A stretch of 5,981 bases of DNA from Saprospiraceae bacterium (lineage in GTDB: Bacteria > Bacteroidota > Bacteroidia > Chitinophagales > Saprospiraceae), in NCBI GenBank assembly GCA_013361075.1, contig JABWAJ010000369.1:1-5981 (forward strand), given 5' to 3'. A program made the position numbers and the translations under genes. The notes under the pieces are model-generated. The model was not told the DNA's origin. It saw only the letters and a program-made list of their open reading frames with translations, and searched no databases. Positions 1 through 5,715 of the stretch are shown here, piece by piece (within the stretch, counting starts at the first letter, position 1; every line of letters begins with the position of its first letter).

Positions 1-195
1 CTGTTGCAGGCCTACCGCTTCATCGCCGACAGCCGCGACACCGCCACCGCCGAGCGGCTCGACTTCCTCGACGACGTCTATCGCCTCTACCGCTGCCGCA
101 CGATCATGAACTGCACCGAGGTCTGCCCGAAGGGCCTGAGCCCCTCGCACGCGATCGAACGCATCCGCCTGGCGCTGCTGCGGCGTTCATCCTGA
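1..195 (+). CDS. sdhB: Succinate dehydrogenase iron-sulfur subunit, C-terminal fragment
   Basis: This is the last 64 codons of an SdhB-like protein, cut by the window's left edge and ending at TGA 193-195. SdhB carries electrons from the flavoprotein SdhA to quinone through three Fe-S clusters in complex II. The fragment begins LLQAYRFIADSRD and contains the family signature YRLYRCRTIMNCTEVCPKGL. By comparison with E. coli SdhB, fragment residues Cys32 and Cys38 would bind the [3Fe-4S] cluster and Cys42 the [4Fe-4S] cluster. The ending (AIERIRLALLRRSS) has the usual family length and form. Codons are strongly G/C-ending, unlike every gene to the right of about base 430, which points to a high-GC proteobacterium (beta- or gamma-). 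The usual companions (sdhE, gltA) do not follow; a convergent gene does. A fumarate reductase FrdB is a less likely alternative. Confidence 0.9.
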   Translation: MLQAYRFIADSRDTATAERLDFLDDVYRLYRCRTIMNCTEVCPKGLSPSHAIERIRLALLRRSS

Positions 196-220
196 AACAC
201 CGCGCGCGGCTACCGCCATT

Positions 221-427
221 TCACTGCGTGCGCGAACGGAAGTGCGCGCTGCAGCCTTCGAGTTCGAGCAGGTGGGACAGCAGCTCGGAGTGCTGGTGCA
301 CGTGGAACACGAAGCGCGGCACGTCCCGCCCGGTCGCCTGGGCCATGAAGGGTTCGCCCCAGAAGCTGAGCAGGGCCTCGCAGCCGCCGCTGTGCTGGCT
401 GTCCGCGAGGATGAAGGAAAGCGTGCG
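221..427 (-). CDS. Unidentified high-GC gene, 3' fragment, 5' end lost at the join
   Basis: The minus strand is open from about 427 to a TGA at 221-223, giving 68 residues that begin RTLSFILADSQHSGGCEALL and end GCSAHFRSRTQ. Nearly every codon ends in G or C, the pattern expected of a true reading frame in a high-GC genome and matching the neighbouring sdhB tail. The other frames here give arginine/alanine-rich low-complexity peptides that look like shadows. No start codon fits: the frame meets a stop (TAA at 428-430), exactly where composition changes, so the gene is broken there. I do not recognise the family. The piece looks like a soluble, alpha-helical, His- and Leu-rich C-terminus (FVFHVHQHSELLSHLLELEG), with no membrane segment. 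It converges on sdhB with 25 bp between the two stops. Confidence 0.6.
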   Translation of the reverse strand, partial: RTLSFILADSQHSGGCEALLSFWGEPFMAQATGRDVPRFVFHVHQHSELLSHLLELEGCSAHFRSRTQ

Positions 428-436
428 TTATGAGCA
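415..436. other. Probable chimeric join between two genomes
   Basis: To the left, both genes use G/C-ending codons almost exclusively. To the right, GC falls and codon use becomes mixed. The minus-strand fragment loses its frame at 427-430, and the plus-strand DUF819 frame is open only from 415, so two unrelated genes pointing away from each other are both beheaded in the same 20 bases. The exact breakpoint cannot be placed because both frames are open across 415-427. No insertion sequence, tRNA or direct repeat is visible here. The simplest reading is a misassembled or chimeric contig. A natural illegitimate recombination is possible but would have to damage two genes at once. Confidence 0.75.
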
Positions 437-888
437 TGGATCGAGCATATCAAACAGCTTTTTTGATGCTGATGCTGACTACGTTTGGCATCGCTGCTGC
501 CTTTTTGCCTGCCGTAAAACGCTGGACCGGAGTGTACGAAACCGGAGAATATTTCCTGCTGGTTTTTTGCGTCGCGCTGGGCCTTCAGGCTGATTTTAGC
601 CAGGTACTCGACAAAGGGGTCAATATTTTGATTTTCACAGCCATTGCACTTCCTTTGTCCATAGCTTTTCACCTTGTGTTGAGCCGCATTTTCAGAATTG
701 ACCGGGATACCTTTCTGATTAGTTCAACTGCCGGTGTGTATGGCCCTGCTTTTATCGGTCAGGTTGCCAGCGCAATAAACAATCGCCAGATGATTTTCCC
801 CGGTATTGCTTTAGGGTTATTGGGCTATGCGATCGGAAACTATGTAGGTATCGGACTTGCTTATGCCCTGCAATGGGCCACTTCCTGA
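430..888 (+). pseudogene. DUF819-family membrane protein, C-terminal part only
   Basis: The 152 residues match the C-terminal half of the DUF819 family (YjcL-like integral membrane proteins of unknown function, usually about 380-420 residues). Hydrophobic segments lie at roughly residues 9-27, 41-56, 64-84 and 125-148. The conserved features are a YETGEYFLLVFCVALGLQAD segment, where the family has a 'fixed LL.FF..IGA.AD' pattern, and a GVYGPAF...FPGIALGLLGYAIGNYVG ending, where the family shows 'GGPATA...PGvLlGvLGYaiGtY.G'. The N-terminal half is absent. The ATG at 430 is therefore probably an internal methionine or an accident of the join, not a native start, and the frame continues upstream only to 415. 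The stop is TGA 886-888. The gene is most likely intact in its source genome and truncated here by the join, not a decayed gene. Codon use fits the Bacteroidota part of the window. Confidence 0.7.
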
Positions 889-900
889 AGCAGCCCCCCC

Positions 901-1095
901 CTACTCTTCCGCTCCGGCATAATTGGCGGAGATCTTCGCCCCGCTTTGTTTCCATTCCTGCTTTCCTGCCGTTTCCGGCTGAAAGAATAAGCCATAAATT
1001 CCAGCCAAACCTATCGCCATAACGATTGCCAGAAACAGGCTTTCCAATGGCAGTTTGCGCTTAGTAGTCGGTTGGTGTAACGCTTTTTGATTCAT
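901..1095 (-). CDS. Small single-pass membrane protein, hypothetical
   Basis: A 64-residue protein begins MNQKALHQPTTKRKLPLESL, has one hydrophobic segment at about residues 18-38 (ESLFLAIVMAIGLAGIYGLFF) and ends in a polar tail, QPETAGKQEWKQSGAKISANYAGAEE in part. The basic N-terminus (KRK at 12-14) suggests the N-terminus stays in the cytoplasm, with the tail outside. The ATG at 1093-1095 is preferred; a TTG three codons upstream (1104) is the alternative. No Shine-Dalgarno sequence is visible, as is common in Bacteroidota. The gene converges on the DUF819 fragment, with 12 bp between the stops that include a run of eight C. I do not recognise a family. It is kept as probably real because the peptide has a coherent membrane-protein layout and ordinary codon use. 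Confidence 0.5.
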   Translation of the reverse strand: MNQKALHQPTTKRKLPLESLFLAIVMAIGLAGIYGLFFQPETAGKQEWKQSGAKISANYAGAEE

Positions 1096-1113
1096 GTGTT
1101 TCAAGTTTTTAAA

Positions 1114-1139
1114 TTGACAATCAATTGTTTATGTGTCAA
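1114..1139. repeat. Inverted repeat upstream of the small membrane protein gene
   Basis: TTGACA at 1114-1119 and TGTCAA at 1134-1139 form 6-bp perfect arms. Inside lies a second dyad, ACAAT (1117-1121) and ATTGT (1124-1128), with a 2-bp centre. The element sits 19 to 44 bp before the ATG at 1095 (minus strand), a plausible place for an operator or promoter element. Read on the minus strand, the distal arm is TTGACA, but no good -10 sequence follows at 17 bp. In an AT-rich region such short dyads can arise by chance. Confidence 0.25.
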
Positions 1140-1202
1140 ATACGGGTATAGAACTGCCAGTGCAAGACCATTGGGTTTTGCGCTGTTTGGCATTCAAATT
1201 TG

Positions 1203-1385
1203 TTATTTGGCAAACCAGGACCAGGCTTCCGGTGCGACGTGCAGCAGAAGCAAACCAAGAGGGAAAAAGCTCCCCGGGCCGATCCAGGCCTTAAACGGCG
1301 GACCAGCTGCCCGATTTTCCAGAATCAGTTTGGGATGCGGTTTTTGAAAGAATACCTGCGTTTTATCCAGCAAGCATTTTACCAA
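1203..1385 (-). CDS. Doubtful small ORF, possibly a remnant
   Basis: The frame is open for 60 codons, beginning only with a TTG at 1383-1385 directly after an in-frame stop, and ending TAA at 1203-1205. The peptide includes FFQKPHPKLILENRAAGPPF and then a hydrophobic stretch, FFPLGLLLLHVAPEAWSWFAK, at the C-terminus. The codon pattern and amino-acid flow look somewhat protein-like, but there is no ATG in frame and no recognisable family. A nearby ATG in another frame (1387-1389) leads to only eight residues. It could be a small gene with a TTG start, the tail of a decayed or frameshifted gene, or chance. It lies 107 bp upstream of the small membrane protein gene on the same strand. Confidence 0.25.
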   Translation of the reverse strand: MVKCLLDKTQVFFQKPHPKLILENRAAGPPFKAWIGPGSFFPLGLLLLHVAPEAWSWFAK

Positions 1386-1560
1386 TCATAGTGTGGAGCT
1401 GAATTCATATTTACTATTTTACTAATATTTTGAGATTTGTTTCATTTTCTGCATCAAATTATAAAAAAAAATAATCTGATGTTTAATAATAGACCAAACA
1501 TCGTGCCAAAAACTGCAATACACCCCTTTAAGAGTTAAAAAAATATTACATATAAAAACA
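1386..1560. other. AT-rich intergenic gap
   Basis: About 175 bp of strongly AT-rich sequence with A and T runs (for example nine A at 1463-1471). It holds no reading frame of note. A TATAAT is present on the minus strand (complement of ATTATA at 1459-1464), but I could not match the Bacteroidota promoter pattern TAnnTTTG at the right spacing on either strand. It probably contains the promoter for the small minus-strand frames to its left. The A-rich end at 1537-1560 supplies the U-tract of the adjacent esterase terminator. Confidence 0.4.
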
Positions 1561-1596
1561 GAGCCGGTAGCGCACCAATTACAGCGCTACCGGCTC
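1561..1596 (-). terminator. Strong rho-independent terminator of the esterase gene
   Basis: A perfect 13-bp inverted repeat, GAGCCGGTAGCGC (1561-1573) and GCGCTACCGGCTC (1584-1596), surrounds a 10-nt loop. In the minus-strand transcript it is followed by a U-rich run (TGTTTTTATATG, complement of 1549-1560). It lies 25 bp beyond the esterase stop codon, in the right orientation. On the plus strand no T-run follows, so it should act mainly on minus-strand transcription. Confidence 0.88.
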
Positions 1597-1621
1597 CAAT
1601 AAGCAGCGTTGGCCCAAAAGC

Positions 1622-3031
1622 TTATTCCGAAATAATGACCTTCTGGCTGTTCAAGATCCTTCCGTCTGAAAGGATGTTAAAAATATAAGTACCTGTTTTT
1701 AAATAAGATACATTAAAGGTATTGCCCTGAAGCAGCGTCGGCGGCTGAATGAGCCGGCCATCAAAAGCATAAATCTGAAGCATTGGCTGGATTAGTCCGG
1801 CAGGCAAATCAAGGTGCAAAACACTATCGGCCGGGTTAGGTGAAATGCTGACGCGCATCACCGGAGACTCTTCTCCTGCCGGGGTAGCTGTTGAATTGGA
1901 AAACAGCCACTCATAGCCATCCGGGAATTCTCTTGCCCAATACCATTCGCTGTGCTGGCCATCGTTGTGGGTAAGCAGAAACAACTCTTCATCGGTAAAT
2001 CCTGCATTGGAGAGGGTATTGTACATGGCATTCAGGTCTTCTACAACCGATCCGTTATCTTCCTGATCACCGGCAAGCAGGTAAATTTTCATGCTGGCTT
2101 CTTTTCCGGTAGTGCTCACGTGGGTATAGGCCTGATTGCCTGCAAACCAGAATGCCGGCGAAAAAATGCCAACTTTACCAAAAACATCCTGGTGTTCAAT
2201 AGCTGCGTACATAGAAATCAGGGCACCCATAGAAGACCCCATAATCCCGGTATGTTCCCGACCGGCAAGCGTTCGGTAGTTGGCATCGACGTAAGGTTTC
2301 AGGGTTTCGACCATCCATGCAGTGTACTCATCTCCCTGTCCGCCACCGTACTGGGGGTTTACCCAGGGTGAATACTCATCAAGGCGGTATGCACTGTTGT
2401 AGATACCGACCACAATGACGCCATCGTCGCCGTTTCCAAACAATTCATTGAGGGATTCGTCCACTTCCCATTCTCCGGAAAAGCTGGTATTTTCATCAAA
2501 AAGATTCTGGCCGTCCTGCATGTAAAGAACCGGGTAATGTTTGCCGGAAGTGGCATAGTCCGGTGGCAGATAAATCAAAATTTTCCGGTTGCGGTTGAGT
2601 TGGGGCATTCCAAAATCTTCGTCGAGAACAAAAACGTTGGCAGCTGCGGAGCCCACGCCACCTGAGCCAAGGTCTTCCCAACTCAGGATGGTCAGGTTTA
2701 CAGTTTGGGCGCCACCGCTGTACTGAATAACCCGGTCAGGCAAATAGCTTCCGGCGGCATTGCCCTCCACAGTTGCCCAGCTGCCCCTGGTAAATTTAAA
2801 CTTCACTTCGCCGGCAGCGACGTTCAGTACAATCTGGCGAACGCCATTGGCACCTGAAGCAAGAATAGAACCGGGGTCACCTGGATTCCAGTTGTTGGGA
2901 GTACCAGCGAGGTAAACCTGTGCTCCTGGCGGGGTGTTTGCCGGCACGGAAGTAACTTTAATCGTTAACTGAGCGAAGAGGGGCAGACAAATGGCCCATA
3001 TCGCCAAAAGCAGCGACAGTTGTTTGCGCAT
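1622..3031 (-). CDS. Secreted esterase: carbohydrate-binding-like domain, PF00756 alpha/beta hydrolase, T9SS sorting domain
   Basis: The 469-residue protein starts at ATG 3031. It has a signal peptide, MRKQLSLLLAIWAICLPLFA, probably cut before Gln21. Residues about 22-115 resemble a CBM20/CBM48-like starch- or glycogen-binding fold (PPGAQVYLAGTPNNWNPGDPG, then VKFKFTRGSW). Residues about 130-380 are an esterase-D/Fes-type alpha/beta hydrolase (PF00756). They contain a Y-L-P-P-D-Y strand, YPVLYMQDGQNLF, the nucleophile elbow GSSMGA (Ser267), a likely acid Asp322 in LLAGDQED and a likely His360 in HNDGQHSEW. Residues about 392-469 form a type IX secretion C-terminal sorting domain (ISPNPADSVLHLDL ... 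TGTYIFNILSDGR ... VIISE). The protein should cross the inner membrane by Sec and the outer membrane by T9SS, to be surface-bound or released. An ATG 16 codons upstream (3079) is also possible; the later start gives a compact signal peptide and has AAGG 5 nt upstream. The substrate is unknown: relatives cleave sugar esters, feruloyl or acetyl groups, or siderophore esters. It is a single gene with its own terminator. Confidence 0.88.
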   Translation of the reverse strand: MRKQLSLLLAIWAICLPLFAQLTIKVTSVPANTPPGAQVYLAGTPNNWNPGDPGSILASGANGVRQIVLNVAAGEVKFKFTRGSWATVEGNAAGSYLPDRVIQYSGGAQTVNLTILSWEDLGSGGVGSAAANVFVLDEDFGMPQLNRNRKILIYLPPDYATSGKHYPVLYMQDGQNLFDENTSFSGEWEVDESLNELFGNGDDGVIVVGIYNSAYRLDEYSPWVNPQYGGGQGDEYTAWMVETLKPYVDANYRTLAGREHTGIMGSSMGALISMYAAIEHQDVFGKVGIFSPAFWFAGNQAYTHVSTTGKEASMKIYLLAGDQEDNGSVVEDLNAMYNTLSNAGFTDEELFLLTHNDGQHSEWYWAREFPDGYEWLFSNSTATPAGEESPVMRVSISPNPADSVLHLDLPAGLIQPMLQIYAFDGRLIQPPTLLQGNTFNVSYLKTGTYIFNILSDGRILNSQKVIISE

Positions 3032-3297
3032 GATCCTTATTGGTTTTATTGAAAAATGATCAGATTTGGATGACTTCATACTCCCTTATCGTTTAGTGGA
3101 TTGACTTTTTGATGATAGCATTTATTCAGTAGCAGCAGCACTTCCGGGAGATTTCTGCCGCAAAAGAAAGAAAAATGCAGCGAATGCCCAACCTTTTGTG
3201 TCGCTAATCCGGTCTTGATGTAATGAAAGAAAACCAGAGCAGAAAGCTTCAATTCAGCAACGATTCAATAACTTAGCCAACCTATAAAAATTGTGAC
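3032..3297. promoter_or_regulatory. Divergent intergenic region between esterase and lipoprotein operon
   Basis: This 266-bp gap must hold the promoters for both the leftward esterase gene and the rightward lipoprotein/barrel pair. I found no exact match to the Bacteroidota -7 motif TAnnTTTG on either strand (the nearest are one or more mismatches, such as CAGATTTG at 3061-3068, poorly placed), so no promoter is called. The stretch just before the lipoprotein ATG is A/T-rich (CCTATAAAAATTG) with no Shine-Dalgarno sequence, consistent with Bacteroidota translation starts. Confidence 0.35.
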
Positions 3298-4581
3298 ATG
3301 AAAAGAATGACTTCTTTACTGACCCTTGCACTTGGAACAGCAATCCTGATTACATTTTCAGGGTGCCTCAAAGACAAGTGCGAATCCACGTTGACCTATC
3401 AGGCGTACCAGCCCGTTTATGTAAAAATGGATGAAGTTCGGAATGAATTGCGTACCGAAGCACCCCGCACCTTAAAAACCCCGGGCAACATCTATGTTTA
3501 TCAAAACTATCTTTTCATTGCCGAGCATCGTGAAGGCATTCATGTTATTGACAATTCAGACCCATCAAACCCAACAAGTGTAAGCTTCATTAAAATCCCG
3601 GGATGTGAAAATATGGCAGTGCGTGGCAATATCCTGTATGCCAACAGCTATGTTGACCTGGTATCTCTTGATATTTCCAACCCTTTATCGGTGCAATTGG
3701 TTTGCCGCACCAATGACATGTTTGAACCCCTTGCACTTTTTGAAGATCTTGGCTATCTGGTTTACTATGAACCAACTACTGAAACCGTAGAACGTCCGTG
3801 CGATACGCCGATTTATTACTACGATTTTGGGGGTTGGGGCAGGAAGGATGTTCTTTTCGTAAGTGAAAGCGCAATGCAAGACAATGCTTCCGGCAATGCC
3901 AATGCTCCGGTTGGGATCGGTGGATCTATGGCCCGATTTACCATGGCCGCAAATCGCCTCTATGCCGTTGGCAATTACGACATGAAAGTATTCGGTTTGA
4001 ACAATGAAGGTTGTGCAACCCTTAACAATACCATCAATTTGGGCTGGGGCATTGAAACGATTTTTCCTTATCAGGACAAATTATTCATTGGCTCGAGTAG
4101 CGGCATGTTCATTTATGACAACAGTAACCCGGATCAGCCAACACAACTTGCTGCATTTGCACATGCCCGCGCATGCGACCCGGTTTATGTAAGTGGAAAC
4201 ACGGCTTATGTTACGCTGCGCGACGGAACGGAGTGTACGGGGTTTGTCAACCAATTAGATGTTGTCAACATCACCAATATTACCAATCCGGTATTGCTGA
4301 AATCCTACCCCATGCATCACCCGCATGGATTGTCCATCAATGCAGAAGAAAAGCTTTTCCTTTGCGAAGGTGATCAGGGATTAAAAATTTTCGATGCAAC
4401 CGAGTGGGCTAAAATTGATCAGCGCCTGTTGTCGCATCAAAATGGTTTTTTTGCGTTTGATGTAATTACGCTGGACGATAAAAAGGTCGCCATTGTCGTT
4501 GGAAAAGACGGGCTGCGTCAGTTTGACTATTCAAATCCTGCACAACCCAGGGAATTGAGCCTTATTCCTGTTCAGCAATAA
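3298..4581 (+). CDS. LVIVD-repeat beta-propeller lipoprotein
   Basis: A 427-residue protein with a lipoprotein signal peptide: MKRMTSLLTLALGTAILITF, then SGC with the lipidated cysteine at Cys23. The following LKDKCE carries a Lys-Asp pair that may act as a weak surface-export signal of the Bacteroidota type. The rest is a chain of LVIVD-type repeats (PF08309), each with a 'N.LY/F.A....G..V.D.SNP..P' pattern. They lie at about 69-98 (YLFIAEHREGIHVIDNSDPS), 110-135 (NILYANSYVDLVSLDISNP), 219-240, 260-288 (KLFIGSSSGMFIYDNSNPDQ), 300-337, 351-375 and 396-424. Such repeats fold as a beta-propeller, usually a binding or scaffold module without a known enzyme activity. Six cysteines after Cys23 (28, 103, 136, 168, 239, 293, with 313 and 356 also present) are unusually many for an exported protein and could form disulfides. 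The stop lies 28 bp before the next gene, so the two are probably co-transcribed. Its ligand is unknown. Confidence 0.85.
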   Translation: MKRMTSLLTLALGTAILITFSGCLKDKCESTLTYQAYQPVYVKMDEVRNELRTEAPRTLKTPGNIYVYQNYLFIAEHREGIHVIDNSDPSNPTSVSFIKIPGCENMAVRGNILYANSYVDLVSLDISNPLSVQLVCRTNDMFEPLALFEDLGYLVYYEPTTETVERPCDTPIYYYDFGGWGRKDVLFVSESAMQDNASGNANAPVGIGGSMARFTMAANRLYAVGNYDMKVFGLNNEGCATLNNTINLGWGIETIFPYQDKLFIGSSSGMFIYDNSNPDQPTQLAAFAHARACDPVYVSGNTAYVTLRDGTECTGFVNQLDVVNITNITNPVLLKSYPMHHPHGLSINAEEKLFLCEGDQGLKIFDATEWAKIDQRLLSHQNGFFAFDVITLDDKKVAIVVGKDGLRQFDYSNPAQPRELSLIPVQQ

Positions 4582-4609
4582 TACATGCAGTATCCAAAAT
4601 ATTAAGTCT

Positions 4610-5617
4610 ATGAAAAAATGGTTATTGAGTTTAATGGTTTTCAACCTGCTTTTCGTGGTTCCATACACCGGACAAGCACAGGAAACCCGGGATCGCGAAA
4701 ATTCCGACGCCGTTTACATGAAAAACGGAATTGTGTACCGCGGCGATTTGCTCAATTACAACGAAGCACTGGGAGTCGTTCAGATCCAACTATTTGACGG
4801 AGAAATCGTTGTGTTGGAAGAAGACAAGATTGAGCGGATTGTAAAAGCCGGTAACAAAGGTAAAAAAAACAAAAAATCTGCTCCGGATCCTGGTGAACTC
4901 ACTGATGTCGTGTACCTGAAAGACGGCAGCGTCTTAAAAGGTTTGATTGTAAATTATGAGCAGGGAGCCACACTGACCTTCGAGCTTCAGAATGGTGAAA
5001 AAATCCTGGTTCAGGATGCTGAAATCGCAAAAATTGTGCAGGATGTCAGGGAACCCAAAGCCAATTCATATGATCAATTGATGAATGGCAGCAAAAAAGC
5101 CAAACCAAAGGAACAGGTGTACGAGTTTAAAGAACGTGGCTTCTACAATGCCATGATGCTTGGCTCTCTGAATACCCGGGCAGCCAGTGAATTCAGGATG
5201 GGCCTTAGTTTTCACAATGTAAGTGGTTTTCAGTTTTCCAGGTGGCTGGGCATTGGGCTTGGATTGGGGGTTGAAACGTATGGCACTGATGATGATGAAG
5301 TCATTTATCCGGTTTTTGCCGAATTCAGAGGCTATTTGAGCAAAAAAATCAAAGCGCCTTACTACTCCTTTGGCGCAGGGTATGGCTTTATGACCACAAA
5401 TGAGAAAGAATTCATTACCGAAGCGCGTGGCGGGTGGATGTTGCACCCTGCGATCGGTATCCGGTTCAGTGCCAAAAAACGCACCAACCTGACTGCTGAC
5501 ATTGGGTATAAATTTCAAAAGGCTTACTTCCGGAGGGATTTTAATTTTACCGGTGATATTGAGATCAGAGATGTCCTGTATCAACGATTGGTCATCCGGG
5601 TAGGGTTATTATTTTAA
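4610..5617 (+). CDS. Outer-membrane beta-barrel protein with duplicated N-terminal domain
   Basis: A 335-residue protein with signal peptide MKKWLLSLMVFNLLFVVPYT, cleaved near GQAQ (about residue 24). Two similar units of about 45 residues follow, at 33-78 (DAVYMKNGIVYRGDLLNY ... IERIV) and 99-143 (DVVYLKDGSVLKGLIVNY ... IAKIV). They share the pattern D.VY.K.G.V..G...NY and are separated by a very basic linker, GNKGKKNKKS (81-90). A second basic linker lies at about 161-168. From about 177 to the end, alternating aromatic and glycine-rich strands (GIGLGLGVETYG, YYSFGAGYGF, LVIRVGLLF) and a C-terminal Phe indicate an outer-membrane beta-barrel of roughly eight strands. The repeats are probably periplasmic and the barrel membrane-embedded. 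No SD sequence is visible before ATG 4610. The gene follows the lipoprotein by 28 bp. The family and role are not recognised beyond this fold; a porin-like or structural role are both possible. Confidence 0.8.
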   Translation: MKKWLLSLMVFNLLFVVPYTGQAQETRDRENSDAVYMKNGIVYRGDLLNYNEALGVVQIQLFDGEIVVLEEDKIERIVKAGNKGKKNKKSAPDPGELTDVVYLKDGSVLKGLIVNYEQGATLTFELQNGEKILVQDAEIAKIVQDVREPKANSYDQLMNGSKKAKPKEQVYEFKERGFYNAMMLGSLNTRAASEFRMGLSFHNVSGFQFSRWLGIGLGLGVETYGTDDDEVIYPVFAEFRGYLSKKIKAPYYSFGAGYGFMTTNEKEFITEARGGWMLHPAIGIRFSAKKRTNLTADIGYKFQKAYFRRDFNFTGDIEIRDVLYQRLVIRVGLLF

Positions 5618-5715
5618 GCATTGCTTTGCGCTGCGAAGTTTACAGTAAAAAAACCAGGCGCTTAATATGACAAAACGATCTCCCTGTCTGACTTCGCGGA
5701 GAAAAAAACATTGAC

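Noticed and set aside
228..593. Plus-strand frame of 121 codons across the join
   Set aside because: Out of phase with both real genes, with no recognisable domain; a shadow produced by GC-rich sequence and the DUF819 region.
187..672. Long minus-strand open frame of 161 codons crossing the join
   Set aside because: It spans the composition break, gives a Ser/Arg/Thr/Cys-rich low-complexity peptide in the GC-rich half, and lies antisense to DUF819 in the other half; the 221-427 frame has far better codon bias.
893..901. Run of eight C between convergent stops
   Set aside because: A short homopolymer, possibly a sequencing-error site, but it lies outside both coding frames and has no visible function.
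1087..1347. 86-codon plus-strand frame in the gap
   Set aside because: No hydrophobic or domain pattern and it runs through the leader of the small membrane protein; codon flow is poorer than in the opposite strand.
1952..2371. 139-codon plus-strand open frame
   Set aside because: Fully antisense to the esterase catalytic domain; no coherent protein features.
5066..5584. 172-codon minus-strand open frame
   Set aside because: Fully antisense to the barrel protein gene, which has a signal peptide, repeats and a barrel ending; the antisense peptide shows no domain.
5633..5697. Possible terminator between the barrel protein and sigma factor genes
   Set aside because: The arms are only 7 bp with a 51-nt loop, and the following A-run is not a U-tract in the plus transcript, so it is not called a terminator.
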